Below are positions 1-8,879 of a stretch of DNA of 64,000 bases, piece by piece. Under the pieces are notes generated by a model. It saw nothing but the letters and a program-made list of their open reading frames with translations. It did no database searches and was not told the DNA's origin. Source of the stretch: Thermoflexus sp. (lineage in GTDB: Bacteria; Chloroflexota; Anaerolineae; Aggregatilineales; Aggregatilineaceae). The stretch spans positions 124,001 through 188,000 of the forward strand of contig DYGX01000002.1 of the NCBI GenBank assembly GCA_020724465.1. The letters run 5' to 3'. Numbering within the stretch: position 1 is the stretch's first letter; each line of letters opens with the position of its first letter. The position numbers and the translations under genes were made by a program.

Positions 1-788
1 TGCTTTACTCCACGTGGGTGTTTGCGGCGAACGACGTGCTCGCGCAGTGGGCGGCTCAGAACCGGCTGCCCTCACCGCACCCGCTGCACTATGCGCTGGG
101 CTACGCTGGGCTGGCGATCCCGGCGGCGGCTGCGATCCCCTGGGCATGGCGGCGCGGCGCGCAGCACGCCGGGCATCTTCTTCTGGTGAGTTGGGTGGTC
201 GCGGCCCCCGTGCTGGTGTATATGCCGGTCAATGTCCAGCGGCGGCTGGCCGAGGGGATCATTGTGCCGCTTGGTATACTGGCTGCGATGGGGCTGCGAC
301 GGCTGGCCCCTCGCCGCCGCAAGCTCGCGCAAGCCGTCCTGTTAGCGTTGGTGCTGCCGACGTCGGGCCTGCTCTGGTTGGGCGGGCTGGTGAGCGGGCT
401 GGCGCCACAGCGCCCGATCTTCCGTCCGGCGGATGAGATCGCGGCGTTGCAGACCTTGAATGCCGTTGCTTTCAGAGGAGCAGTTGTCCTGAGCAGGCAC
501 GAAACTGGTAACCTCGTGCCGGTGCACACCGATCTGATCGCGTATGTCGGGCATGGCCCGGAAACGGTCGATGCGGAGACGAAGGAGCGCCGCGTGGCGG
601 CGTTTTTCCGTGACACCCTGTCTCCCGACGAGCGAGCGGCGCTGCTGGCCGAAGTCGATTATGTGCTGGCCGGCCCGCTGGAGCGCGCGGACGCGTCGGG
701 TGACGGGTGGCAGGCTGGCTTACGCGAAATCTCGGTTCATGGCAGCGGTCCCGATCGTTTCGTGGTCTACGAGGTGCAGCGTGACTAG
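1..788 (+). CDS. Membrane protein, GT39/mannosyltransferase-like C-terminal part (5' truncated by window edge)
   Basis: The reading frame is open from the first bases of the window, so the true start lies upstream; the GTG at 18 only looks like a start because of the cut. The visible part has about four hydrophobic segments (near residues 25-45, 50-70, 82-98 and 110-130 of the visible protein). A soluble tail of about 120 residues follows, with no catalytic motif I can name. This layout, and the next gene being YfhO-like, fits the C-terminal half of a lipid-linked-sugar glycosyltransferase of the GT39/GT87 type. That is inference, because the N-terminal catalytic Asp/Glu loops are missing. 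The last 8 bases overlap the next gene, so the two are probably translationally coupled in an exopolysaccharide operon. Confidence 0.6.
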   Translation, partial: LYSTWVFAANDVLAQWAAQNRLPSPHPLHYALGYAGLAIPAAAAIPWAWRRGAQHAGHLLLVSWVVAAPVLVYMPVNVQRRLAEGIIVPLGILAAMGLRRLAPRRRKLAQAVLLALVLPTSGLLWLGGLVSGLAPQRPIFRPADEIAALQTLNAVAFRGAVVLSRHETGNLVPVHTDLIAYVGHGPETVDAETKERRVAAFFRDTLSPDERAALLAEVDYVLAGPLERADASGDGWQAGLREISVHGSGPDRFVVYEVQRD

Positions 789-3138
789 GCGCGACGTTCC
801 ATCCTGGCTGCCGTTTATCCTGCTGGCGCTGGTGCTGCTCTCGCTCTTTCACCGGCTGTTGAGCGGGCAATCCTTGTTCTGGGGTTTGCCCGCGCTACAG
901 TTTTACCCGTGGCGCGATTTTGCCTTTGCGCAGGTCAAACTTGGACGCCTGCCGACCTGGAACCCGTATGTGGGCGCTGGCGCGCCGCTGCTGGCGAACT
1001 ATCAGACGGCTCTGTTCTATCCGCCGAACTGGTTGTGGCTGATCTTGCCCGGCGTGCAGGCGATGAGTCTGGCGGCGATGCTGCATGTCGTCTGGTCGGC
1101 GGCGGGGATGTGGCTGTTCACCGGTGCGTTGGGCGTGTCGCGCTTCGGCCGCAGCATGAGCGCGCTGGCTTATGCCCTGTCCGGCTATTTGATGGCGCGG
1201 ATTGGCTCGTTTCCGACAGTGAATGCGGCGGCGTGGATCCCCTGGATCTTCTGGCTGGTGCATCTAGTAGTGGTGAACCGGCGGGCGCGCGACGCCGGCT
1301 GGCTGGGTGTCGCGGCCGGGTTGCAGCTTCTGGCGGGGCACGCGCAGACGACGTGGTACGGCGCGCTGATGGTCGGATTCTACGCCGTGTGGGTGACCGC
1401 GTGGCTGCTGCGCGGCCAGCCCGCAGCCCGGCGCCTGGCAGGGCTTGGGCTGGCGGCAGCGGGCGCGGCGCTTGGCGTCCTGATCGCGTCCATCCAGCTT
1501 GTGCCCACGCTCGAATACTTCGCGCAGTCGCAGCGCTCGAACGGGCTGGCGTTCGATGTCGCGGCCAACCTGTCCTATCCCCCGCTGCAACTTCTAACTC
1601 TGCTGAACCCCAACTTCTTCGGCACACCCGCCGATGGCAGCTACCTGGCGGGGGGTATGTTCTTCGAAAACGCCGCGTACATCGGGTTCGTGCCGCTGCT
1701 GGCCGCCGGGGCTGCTGTGGCGGGCTGGCTGCGCCGCCGCCGCTTCCTGGTTTACTACCCTGCCTTTCGCACGGTTCCGTTCTGGTGCCTGCTGGTGTTG
1801 CTCACGCTGCCGCTGGCTGCCGGGCGCTATGGGCCGGTCTTTCGCCTGCTGTACGAACACGTGCCGACCTTCGACTTTTTCCGCGAGCCGGTTCGCTGGA
1901 TGATTGCCCCGGTGTTTGCGCTGGCCGTCCTGGCCGGGATCGGGACGGGCGCGTGGGGACAGGGGCGGTGGGCGGTGTTTTGGTCGCGTCTGGCGCTGGC
2001 CGGGGGCGCTGCGATGGTCGCGCTGGGGCTGGCCAGCCGCGAGCTGCTGGCGCTGAGCAAGGCGCTTGATGTGCTCACGCAGGCGTTGATCGGCCTGGGA
2101 AGCTGGATTGTGTGCGCCGCCGTGCTGACGCTGATGCAGCCGTCGAATGCTTCGTTTGCCTCGCCGCTGCTGTGGCGTGTCGTGGTGCTGGTTTGCGTCG
2201 CGGTCGATCTGGCCTGGGCGTCGAGCGGGCTGACCCCGATCGTCACGGCGGACTTCTACCGCTCGTTTGGGGTGACGCGCCCGCAGGGGCGTGTCTACTG
2301 GTTCGAAGACTATGAACATCGGGTCAAGTTCGAGCGCTTCTTTGTCCCATCCGACTACCTCCGCGCTCGCGACCAGTGGCCCGATGTCCGCGGCTCGCTG
2401 CTGCCCAATCTGAATATGCTGGATCGCGTGTCGGCGCTGAACAACTTCGATCCGCTGCTGCCACGCTATCACCGCGAGTACATTGAGCTAATCGAAGCCG
2501 CCGGCCCGGCTGCTGACGCACTGTTGCGCGCGGCAGGGGTCAGCCAGGTGTTCGGCGAGGTCAGGCCGCGTGGGTGGAAGGGCGAGGCCCCGCTGTTTGT
2601 CGCGCCGGAGCCGCCCCCGCTCATGTGGCTGGTTCCGGCAGCGGACTGGCCGGGCGACGATGCGGCGATCAAGGCCGCGCTGCTTGACCCGGCGTGGAAT
2701 CCCTTCGAGCGGGTGATCCTGGCGGGGGAACCCGCGCGGCTTGCTGCGCCGCAGACTGCGCGGCCGCTGGACGACGTGGAAATCACCGTGCTCGACAGCC
2801 GCCCCGATCGGGCAACCATCCGGATCCGCACCGAGACTCCGGCGTACCTGGTGATCGCGACGACGTGGTATCCGGGCTGGGAAGCGCGTCTGAACGGCGA
2901 GAGCGTCCCGCTGTACCGGGCCAACCTCGCGTTTCAGGCTGTGGCCCTGCCTGCCGGCGGGGGCGACGTGACGCTGCGCTACACGCTGACTCGCTGGCCG
3001 CTGGTGGTCGGATTAACGGCAGGCGGGGTCCTGGCGGCGCTGGTGGTGATCGGCGCCGGCAGCCTGGGATCGGCGCGGCGCGCGCCCCGTCCGCGCGCGC
3101 CGGGTTGGGGTCGACGCGGGCAGAAGCCGCCGCTATAA
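781..3138 (+). CDS. YfhO-like multi-TM membrane protein
   Basis: About 785 residues from a GTG at 781 that overlaps the preceding stop. The open frame extends further upstream, but that part runs through the preceding gene and is arginine-rich out-of-frame sequence, so I chose 781. The N-terminus has a signal-anchor, then a region typical of the YfhO family: a W-N-P-Y motif near residue 60 and a YPPNWLW motif near residue 80. Ten or more hydrophobic helices follow. The C-terminal quarter is an extracytoplasmic beta-rich domain with a WYPGWEA motif and one final TM helix. YfhO proteins are linked to glycosylation of teichoic-acid-like polymers and are thought to act as lipid-linked sugar transferases at the outer face of the membrane. 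The neighbouring GT2, WcaJ and polymerase genes suggest polysaccharide decoration here. The exact substrate is unknown. Confidence 0.75.
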   Translation: MTRRDVPSWLPFILLALVLLSLFHRLLSGQSLFWGLPALQFYPWRDFAFAQVKLGRLPTWNPYVGAGAPLLANYQTALFYPPNWLWLILPGVQAMSLAAMLHVVWSAAGMWLFTGALGVSRFGRSMSALAYALSGYLMARIGSFPTVNAAAWIPWIFWLVHLVVVNRRARDAGWLGVAAGLQLLAGHAQTTWYGALMVGFYAVWVTAWLLRGQPAARRLAGLGLAAAGAALGVLIASIQLVPTLEYFAQSQRSNGLAFDVAANLSYPPLQLLTLLNPNFFGTPADGSYLAGGMFFENAAYIGFVPLLAAGAAVAGWLRRRRFLVYYPAFRTVPFWCLLVLLTLPLAAGRYGPVFRLLYEHVPTFDFFREPVRWMIAPVFALAVLAGIGTGAWGQGRWAVFWSRLALAGGAAMVALGLASRELLALSKALDVLTQALIGLGSWIVCAAVLTLMQPSNASFASPLLWRVVVLVCVAVDLAWASSGLTPIVTADFYRSFGVTRPQGRVYWFEDYEHRVKFERFFVPSDYLRARDQWPDVRGSLLPNLNMLDRVSALNNFDPLLPRYHREYIELIEAAGPAADALLRAAGVSQVFGEVRPRGWKGEAPLFVAPEPPPLMWLVPAADWPGDDAAIKAALLDPAWNPFERVILAGEPARLAAPQTARPLDDVEITVLDSRPDRATIRIRTETPAYLVIATTWYPGWEARLNGESVPLYRANLAFQAVALPAGGGDVTLRYTLTRWPLVVGLTAGGVLAALVVIGAGSLGSARRAPRPRAPGWGRRGQKPPL

Positions 3139-3165
3139 TCGCGCCGCAAATCGGTTGCACGCGGG

Positions 3166-4185
3166 ATGCAAGGCACGATGACGGATGGGCAAGCCCTGCC
3201 GGCGGTGACGGTTGTCATGCCGGTCTACAACGAGGCGGCGTTCATCGAACGATCGCTCGGCGCGGTTCTGGCCCAAGATTATCCGGCAGACCGTCTTGAG
3301 GTGCTTGTGGTGGACGGCGGATCGACCGATGGGACGGTGGCTCTGGCCCAGGCTGCCGCTGCTGCAGATCCACGTGTGCGGTTGCTGGAAAACCCCGGAC
3401 GGATTCAGGCGCGCGCGCTAAATATCGCGCTTGATCACGCGCAGGGCGCGATCATCGTGCGCGTCGATGGGCACACCGTCATCGCGCCTGATTACGTCAG
3501 CCGCTGTGTCGATCACCTGCGGGCGACCGGCGCCGATAACGTGGGCGGACCGCTGCGCTTTGTGGGCACGACGCCGCTGGGCCGCGCCATCGCCGCCGCG
3601 TACCGCTCCCCGTTTAGCGTCCCCAGCCGCTTCACGATCAGCGAGCGCGCCGAATACGTGGATACCGTGTATCTGGGCGCGTGGCCGCGCGAGGTTTTTG
3701 CGCGCGTGGGGCGCTTCGACGAGACGCTGGCCGTCAACGAGGACTATGAGCTGAATTACCGCATCCGCCGCGCGGGCGGGCGCATCTACCTGACCCCGGA
3801 CATCCGCTCTGAGTATTACGGTCGCCAGACGTTGGGCGCGCTGTGGCGGCAGTTCTTCCGCTATGGGGCGTGGAAATGCCGCGTGCTGGCGAAGCATCCC
3901 CGCTCGGCGCGGTTGCGCCATCTGATCGCGCCGCTGTTCGTCGCGGCCCTGGCCGGGGGCGGGGTTCTCGGCGTGCTGAGCGGTTCGATCCGGCGGCTGT
4001 GGGCGCTGGTAATCGGGCTGTACGCACTGGCAAACGGGCTGGCGTCGCTGCGGCAGGCGGCGCGAGACGGTTGGGCGCTGCTGCCGCGCTTGCCGCTGGT
4101 CTTTGCGTGCATCCATCTGGCATGGGGCAGCGGCTTCTGGGCCGAGCTGCTGCGCCGCGTGCGCGCCCGGAGTGGCCCATCATGA
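3166..4185 (+). CDS. Glycosyltransferase family 2 (ExoA-like)
   Basis: 339 residues. The GT-A fold is clear: a VVMPVYNE opening strand near residue 17, VVDGGSTDGT near 48, a nucleotide-binding IIVRVDGHT motif near 100 and an NEDYELNYR motif near 190 that matches the ED acceptor-binding motif of GT2 enzymes. Two C-terminal hydrophobic helices (about 250-300) anchor it to the membrane, as in ExoA of succinoglycan synthesis, which extends a lipid-linked saccharide in the cytoplasm. The sugar is unknown. ATG 3178 is an alternative start with an AAGG just upstream. A TATAAT hexamer lies over the stop of the previous gene at 3132-3137 but has no good -35. The stop overlaps the next start in an ATGA. 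Confidence 0.88.
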   Translation: MQGTMTDGQALPAVTVVMPVYNEAAFIERSLGAVLAQDYPADRLEVLVVDGGSTDGTVALAQAAAAADPRVRLLENPGRIQARALNIALDHAQGAIIVRVDGHTVIAPDYVSRCVDHLRATGADNVGGPLRFVGTTPLGRAIAAAYRSPFSVPSRFTISERAEYVDTVYLGAWPREVFARVGRFDETLAVNEDYELNYRIRRAGGRIYLTPDIRSEYYGRQTLGALWRQFFRYGAWKCRVLAKHPRSARLRHLIAPLFVAALAGGGVLGVLSGSIRRLWALVIGLYALANGLASLRQAARDGWALLPRLPLVFACIHLAWGSGFWAELLRRVRARSGPS

Positions 4186-5606
4186 CACCCCAGCCTCTCC
4201 CCCCGCCGCGTCGCTGGCAGCTTCAGATTTCCGAGCGGCGGATTCTTCTGATGCTTGGCGACGCGCTGGCGGTTTTTGTCGCGGTCGTGCTGGCGCTGGG
4301 CATCTGGGTGATCGTGGACGGGCGCGGGCTTGGCCTGCGCTTTATCGCTGAGCACCTCTACTGGTTTCCGATCCTCGCGGTGCTGTGGCTGCTGCTGGCA
4401 AGCGCTAACGATTTTTACAACCTGCGCGTGTCCTCGCGGATCGACACCAGCCTGATGCGGCTGGTGCAGGTCACGCTGCAGATCGTGATCGTCTATCTGG
4501 TCATCTTCTTCTTCAGCCCGCGCGATGCACTGCCTCGCCTGTTTATCCTGTATTACGCGGTGCTCTCGTTCATCCTGATCTTGCTGTGGCGGCTGTGGCG
4601 CCCGTTTCTGCTGGGCTGGACCGGCACCCGCCGGCGCGCGCTGGTGATCGGCTCCGGATGGAGCGCGCGGACGATCATCGAGGCGCTGCGCGATGAAGCG
4701 CCGGACGATTACGAAGTGGTGGGGATGGTCACCGAGCCGGGTGACGAGCCGCCGGTGCCCGCGCCGGTTCCGCTGGCGGGAGACGGATCGAACCTGCTGC
4801 AGATTGCGCGCGATGCGCAGGTCTCCGAGCTGATCCTGGCGCACGGGCACGAGCTGTCGGGCGAGATGTTCCGGGCGATCATGGACTGCTACGAGCAGGG
4901 GCTAAGCATTATCCCCATGCCGCTGCTCTACGAGCAGGTTACGGGCCGCGTCCCCATCGAGCATATCGGCCAGCGCTTCTGGACGACGATCCTGCCCATT
5001 GAGGGTGCGTCGATTTTCGACCCATACCCGGTGGTCAAGCGCGCTGTCGATCTCGCGCTGGCTGTGGCGGGGCTGGGCGTGTTTGCCGTGCTGCTTCCCC
5101 TGATCGCGCTGGCGATGCAGCTTGACTCGCCGGGGCCGGTGTTCTTCCGCCAGCAGCGCGTAGGCAAGGGGGGGCGCGTGTTCCACATCTACAAGCTGCG
5201 CTCGATGATTCCGGACGCAGAGCGTGACACCGGTCCGCGCTGGGCGAGCGGCGACGACCCGCGCATCACCCGCGTCGGAAAGATCCTGCGCAAAACGCGC
5301 CTGGACGAGATGCCGCAGCTTTTCAACGTCCTGCGCGGCGAGATGAGCATCATCGGCCCTCGCCCGGAGCGGCCCGAGTTTGTCGAGGAACTGAGCCGGA
5401 CGATCCCCTTTTACCGCACGCGGCACGTGGTCAAACCGGGGATCACAGGCTGGGCGCAGGTGCGCTATCGCTACGGCAGCAGTGAAGAAGATGCCCTGAT
5501 CAAGCTCCAGTACGATCTATACTATATCCGCCACCAATCGATCGCGCTGGATGTGCTGATCATGCTGCGCACGGTCGGCAAGATGCTGTCGCTCCAGGGG
5601 ACATAA
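4182..5606 (+). CDS. Polyprenyl glycosylphosphotransferase (WcaJ-like sugar transferase)
   Basis: About 474 residues from the ATG in an ATGA overlap with the GT2 gene; the upstream open extension is out-of-frame coding of that gene. Four or five N-terminal TM helices (about 25-160) precede a Rossmann-like CoA_binding_3 region with a VIGSGWSAR motif near 155. A further TM/reentrant helix lies near 290. The C-terminal bacterial sugar transferase domain has KLRSM, the [11 protein letters not shown] block, [12 protein letters not shown] and [10 protein letters not shown]. These enzymes move a hexose-1-phosphate from a UDP-sugar to undecaprenyl phosphate and so start repeat-unit synthesis at the inner membrane. 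All catalytic motifs look intact. It is the probable priming enzyme of this locus. Confidence 0.93.
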   Translation: MTPQPLPPPRRWQLQISERRILLMLGDALAVFVAVVLALGIWVIVDGRGLGLRFIAEHLYWFPILAVLWLLLASANDFYNLRVSSRIDTSLMRLVQVTLQIVIVYLVIFFFSPRDALPRLFILYYAVLSFILILLWRLWRPFLLGWTGTRRRALVIGSGWSARTIIEALRDEAPDDYEVVGMVTEPGDEPPVPAPVPLAGDGSNLLQIARDAQVSELILAHGHELSGEMFRAIMDCYEQGLSIIPMPLLYEQVTGRVPIEHIGQRFWTTILPIEGASIFDPYPVVKRAVDLALAVAGLGVFAVLLPLIALAMQLDSPGPVFFRQQRVGKGGRVFHIYKLRSMIPDAERDTGPRWASGDDPRITRVGKILRKTRLDEMPQLFNVLRGEMSIIGPRPERPEFVEELSRTIPFYRTRHVVKPGITGWAQVRYRYGSSEEDALIKLQYDLYYIRHQSIALDVLIMLRTVGKMLSLQGT

Positions 5607-5611
5607 AGGCG

Positions 5612-8047
5612 ATGGGTTCGCGCAGACGTGCCGGGTTGGTGGTTGGGCTGGTGCTGGTGGTCATGTTCGTGACCGGAACGGCATACGCACATGCCGGAGC
5701 CATGCCGGACACGCTGCGTTGGGCGCCGGTGGCGGCGCCTCTGGCTCTGTGGCTGATCGCGGTCGGGCGCCGCCGTGCTGCGCTGCCTCGCACGGCCCTC
5801 GATCTGCCACTGGCGGCGTCCCTTGTCTGGTTGGGCGTCACCGTGGTGTTTGCCACCGAGCGACGCCTGGCCTTCGAGTTCGCCTGGCCCTTTGTGGTCC
5901 ATATCGGCCTGCTGTATCTGCTGGTAGACCGGATGCGGCGCGGCTGGGCCAATGGGTTCTGGCTGGCGCTGCTGGTGGCCGCCGGTGTGATCGCCGCGAT
6001 CAGCGCGTTTGAGCTGGCGGCCTGGTACTTCGGCTGGCTTGGCGAGCCGGGGTGGTTCCCGGTGGCGCGCACCGGTGGTGGTATCGTTCCCCCGCTGCTG
6101 CCCACACTCGACCTCGCCTTGAACATCTCGACCATTCAGGGCAATACCGTGGCTGTGCTGCTGCCTCTGGCCGCGACGGGCGCGCTGGCGGCGTCCCGGC
6201 GGGGCGCGCGGCTGAGTCTGATGCTGCTGGCGGGCGCGCTGCTGATCATCGAGTTTCTCACTTTCTCACGCGGCGGGTTGCTCGGCGCTTTCGCGGCATT
6301 AGGGGTTCTGTTCGTCTTTGCCGTGCTGCGCTGGAGCGGCAAGACGGGGCACCTGCGCGGGCTGCTTCAACCTCGCCTTGTGCTGGGCGCGATGCTGATC
6401 GGAGCGCTTGGATTGGGTCTGCTGATGGTGGTGTGGAGCGCACGCCAGCGCAGCGCCAGCGATCAGGGACGGCTCGACACCTGGCGCAGCGCCGTTGAAA
6501 TGGCGCGCGATCACCCGGTGACTGGAGTCGGGCCGGGCCTGTTCGGGCGCACTCTGCGCGCCTACCGCGATCCTGAACTGGCGCAAGACAAACTTGTGTC
6601 TGCCCACAATCTGCCGCTCAATGTGCTTGCCGAAACAGGTGTGCCCGGCTTGCTGCTTTTGGCGTGGATCGCGGCGTTGTTTCTGCGGGCGTGGTGGCGT
6701 GCCTGGCGCCAGGCAGATCTCCGGCGCCGGCGCTGGCTGGAAGGCGCGCTTGCCGCGCTGGTGGCGTACGGGGTGCATAGCCTCGTCGACACCTTCCCGC
6801 TGACTTCGTCGCTTGTGCCGGTGCTGATTGTGGTTGCCTACACGCTGGCCGAGCCTCATCCCGCGCGCGTGCTGGGGCCGTTGTGGCAAGGCGGGATCGC
6901 GTGGGGCGCAGTTGGTGTGATGGCAGTGTATGGCGCGGCGTTTGCGGCGTTTGACATCGCGCAGGGGTGGATGCTCGCCAGCCGCCACGCGGTTGAGCGG
7001 GGCGATCTGGACACGGCCCTGGCTCGCGCGCGCCGCGCGCAGACGTGGGATTCGTCGCTTTCGCTCTACGACTGGCAGGAAGCCTACGTTCTGGGATTGC
7101 TGGCTGCCGAGCGACCCTCGCAGTATCTCGGCGCGGCTATCAACGCCCACCGCCGCGCGCTGGCGCACGAGCCGACGTTTGACCGGGGCTGGGCCAACCT
7201 GGCCGGGCTGTATGCGCAGGGTGGGGGGCAGCTTCCTGCGCTGGAAGCAATGCGCCGGGCTGCTGCTATCAATCCACGGGTGGCGATCTACTGGTGGTGG
7301 CTGGGCGACGGTGTGCGCGCTCTCAGCGAGAATCCGGACCTGGCCGAATACGTGCGCGAGCGCGATCCGGCGGGACTGCGCGACTTTCTGGCAGACGTCG
7401 AAACTCTTGCCGGCCTGCGCCTCTACGTGGCGCTTCTGGCCGGGCAGACGGGCACGGCGGCTGATCTGGTTCCCGCTGCCGAGCGCGAGGCAAGCTGGAT
7501 GTCGCAACTGGCGCTGGGCATGTACGCGCAGCGCGTGCTGCACGACTCTAACCGGGCGCTGGCGTGGCTGGATCGCGCTGTGGCCGCCCGTCCGCAGGAC
7601 GAGCGCCCGGCGCTGGCGCGAGCGGAGCTGGCGCTTGGCGCGGGGAATCTGGACGCGGCTGAGGCAGATGCCCGCCGCGCCCTGTTCGCCGACCGTTACG
7701 GTGGCGCCAAGGGGTATGCCATCCTGGCCGAGGTCGAGCGGGCGCGCGGCGCCGGAGACGAGCGCATGAGCGCGTTGCTGCGCGCGAGCGTGGCGCCGCG
7801 CCCTGAGCCGGACTACTTCGTAGGAACCGTTTACGCCCGCCCTGCCGCCTTTGACCTGCTCCCTCAGCTGGCGATGCCGGGGATGGCCTCGGAGTTCTAC
7901 GCGGGATGGTTTGCGCTGGCAGAGCTATACGCCGCGCGGGGAGACAGCGCGCAGGCGCGCGCCGTCTACCGCGAGCTGCTGGAACTCAATCCACACCTCG
8001 CCCCGGCCGCAGAGGCTCTCTCGGCGCTATCCCAGGACAGCGATTGA
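5612..8047 (+). CDS. O-antigen ligase/polymerase family protein with C-terminal TPRs
   Basis: 811 residues, starting 5 nt after the WcaJ-like gene. About 12 TM helices fill residues 10-440. The Wzy_C/O-antigen ligase block contains the FSRGGLLG motif near 215 and a long outer loop with GVGPGLF near 305 and the conserved SAHNLPLNVLAETG near 330. The remainder (about 450-811) is a string of TPR-like helical hairpins rich in Ala, Arg and Leu, a common fusion in Chloroflexota and cyanobacteria. It probably polymerises or ligates the undecaprenyl-linked repeat unit made by the upstream enzymes on the outer face of the membrane. The TPRs may recruit partners. Whether it acts as polymerase or ligase cannot be decided from sequence. 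Confidence 0.87.
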   Translation: MGSRRRAGLVVGLVLVVMFVTGTAYAHAGAMPDTLRWAPVAAPLALWLIAVGRRRAALPRTALDLPLAASLVWLGVTVVFATERRLAFEFAWPFVVHIGLLYLLVDRMRRGWANGFWLALLVAAGVIAAISAFELAAWYFGWLGEPGWFPVARTGGGIVPPLLPTLDLALNISTIQGNTVAVLLPLAATGALAASRRGARLSLMLLAGALLIIEFLTFSRGGLLGAFAALGVLFVFAVLRWSGKTGHLRGLLQPRLVLGAMLIGALGLGLLMVVWSARQRSASDQGRLDTWRSAVEMARDHPVTGVGPGLFGRTLRAYRDPELAQDKLVSAHNLPLNVLAETGVPGLLLLAWIAALFLRAWWRAWRQADLRRRRWLEGALAALVAYGVHSLVDTFPLTSSLVPVLIVVAYTLAEPHPARVLGPLWQGGIAWGAVGVMAVYGAAFAAFDIAQGWMLASRHAVERGDLDTALARARRAQTWDSSLSLYDWQEAYVLGLLAAERPSQYLGAAINAHRRALAHEPTFDRGWANLAGLYAQGGGQLPALEAMRRAAAINPRVAIYWWWLGDGVRALSENPDLAEYVRERDPAGLRDFLADVETLAGLRLYVALLAGQTGTAADLVPAAEREASWMSQLALGMYAQRVLHDSNRALAWLDRAVAARPQDERPALARAELALGAGNLDAAEADARRALFADRYGGAKGYAILAEVERARGAGDERMSALLRASVAPRPEPDYFVGTVYARPAAFDLLPQLAMPGMASEFYAGWFALAELYAARGDSAQARAVYRELLELNPHLAPAAEALSALSQDSD

Positions 8048-8111
8048 GCGCAGCGCGATATAATTGATCTGGTTGCAGGGCTGCCCGTCATCGCGCGGAA
8101 AAGGGTGACAC

Positions 8112-8492
8112 ATGTCCGTCTCATTCAACGAACTGGTTTACACGCTGGTACGGGCAATTCCCTATGGCAGGGTCTTGAGCTACGGGCGCGTGGCCGATCT
8201 TCTCGGCGTGCCGCATGGCGCGCGCGCAGTGGGATGGGCGCTGCACAACCTCGGCAGCGCGGAGCCGACCGTCCCCTGGCACCGCGTGGTGAATGTGCGC
8301 GGGCGGGTGAGCATCAAGGGATCGCCCGAAGCGGCCATCGAGCAGCGCCTGCGGCTGGAAAGCGAGAGGGTGGAGTTCGGCGAAGACGACACGCTCGACA
8401 TGCGCCGCTATCTGTGGACTCCCACCCTGGCCGAGGTCGAAGAGATTCTGCGCGCCGCGCACGGATCGCCTGATGGCGGCGAGGCTGCGTGA
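8112..8492 (+). CDS. Alkyltransferase-like protein (ATL, MGMT-fold DNA-damage sensor)
   Basis: 126 residues. The fold matches the C-terminal DNA-binding domain of O6-alkylguanine-DNA alkyltransferase: IPYGRVLSYG near residue 16, a helix-turn-helix with RAVGWALHNL near 38, and the active-site segment PWHRVVN at 55-61. True MGMT has PCHRV there; the acceptor Cys is replaced by Trp. Such proteins (ATL) bind O6-alkylguanine, flip it out and pass the lesion to nucleotide excision repair instead of removing the alkyl group. The gene stands alone. A TATAAT lies at 8059-8064 without a convincing -35. Confidence 0.88.
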   Translation: MSVSFNELVYTLVRAIPYGRVLSYGRVADLLGVPHGARAVGWALHNLGSAEPTVPWHRVVNVRGRVSIKGSPEAAIEQRLRLESERVEFGEDDTLDMRRYLWTPTLAEVEEILRAAHGSPDGGEAA

Positions 8493-8551
8493 CAGAGCGA
8501 ACGCAGAAACCGCCGGATAGCGCCGGATTCGCGTTCATTCCGCCAGAAAAC

Positions 8552-8577
8552 ACAGCGCCCGCGTTCGCGGGCGCTGT
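8552..8577 (-). terminator. Rho-independent terminator of tRNA-Lys
   Basis: A 12-bp GC-rich perfect inverted repeat (8552-8563 with 8566-8577; with a 4-nt loop, 11 bp). On the minus strand it is followed by TGTTTT, directly downstream of tRNA-Lys. On the plus strand the following bases are TGTG, so it is a weaker terminator for the ATL gene. Confidence 0.75.
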
Positions 8578-8585
8578 TGTGTGGC

Positions 8586-8662
8586 TGGTGACCCCGAGAG
8601 GACTCGAACCTCTAACCAATTGATTAAGAGTCAACTGCTCTGCCGAATTGAGCTACGGGGCC
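8586..8662 (-). tRNA. tRNA-Lys (anticodon CTT), CCA encoded
   Basis: The complete cloverleaf reads on the minus strand from 8662. The acceptor stem GGCCCCG pairs with CGGGGTC (one G-T). The D stem is GCTC/GAGC, the anticodon arm is GTTGA-CTCTTAA-TCAAT with CTT in the loop, and the T arm is AGAGG-TTCGAGT-CCTCT. The discriminator is A and CCA is encoded at 8586-8588. It decodes AAG (Lys). Confidence 0.97.
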
Positions 8663-8678
8663 ACATTTTGCGGGGAAA

Positions 8679-8707
8679 AATGTACCACATTTTGGGCGTT
8701 CGGTCAA
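8679..8707 (-). promoter_or_regulatory. Sigma-70 type promoter of tRNA-Lys
   Basis: On the minus strand, -35 TTGACC (8702-8707), a 17-nt spacer and -10 TACATT (8679-8684). Transcription would start about 10 nt before the mature tRNA 5' end. Both boxes are one base from consensus or close to it, and the spacing is ideal. Confidence 0.75.
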
Positions 8708-8786
8708 CGGTGAGACGCCGCCAGTTTTGAGTGAGGCGGCGGCAAAGCGTCTCTCCGCTGGCCCGCCGCGACGGAGAAAGCTCTCT

Positions 8787-8803
8787 CGTTAAAAAACGTT
8801 AAA
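8787..8803 (+). promoter_or_regulatory. Tandem CGTTAAA direct repeats upstream of the response regulator gene
   Basis: Two copies of CGTTAAA (8787-8793 and 8797-8803) repeat exactly one helical turn (10 bp) apart. They lie just before a TAAGAT -10-like hexamer (8837-8842) that has no good -35. A third related GGTTAAG overlaps that hexamer's left edge (8835-8841). TTAA-type direct repeats with 10-11 bp periodicity are how PhoB/PhoP regulators bind, so this is probably an autoregulatory operator. That role is inferred. Confidence 0.5.
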
Positions 8804-8879
8804 GCGCCGCATCTCCCGAACCGGTCTATTTCGGGTTAAGATTGTAGAGGGTGCACTGCGAGATCCGGATGAGGCTGCT

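Noticed and set aside
3132-3137. TATAAT as an internal promoter for the GT2 gene
   Set aside because: No -35 at 16-18 nt; it lies over the stop codon in an operon with close spacing.
8059-8064. TATAAT as the promoter of the ATL gene
   Set aside because: Possible, but there is no recognisable -35 in the C-terminal coding sequence before it, so I did not list it separately.
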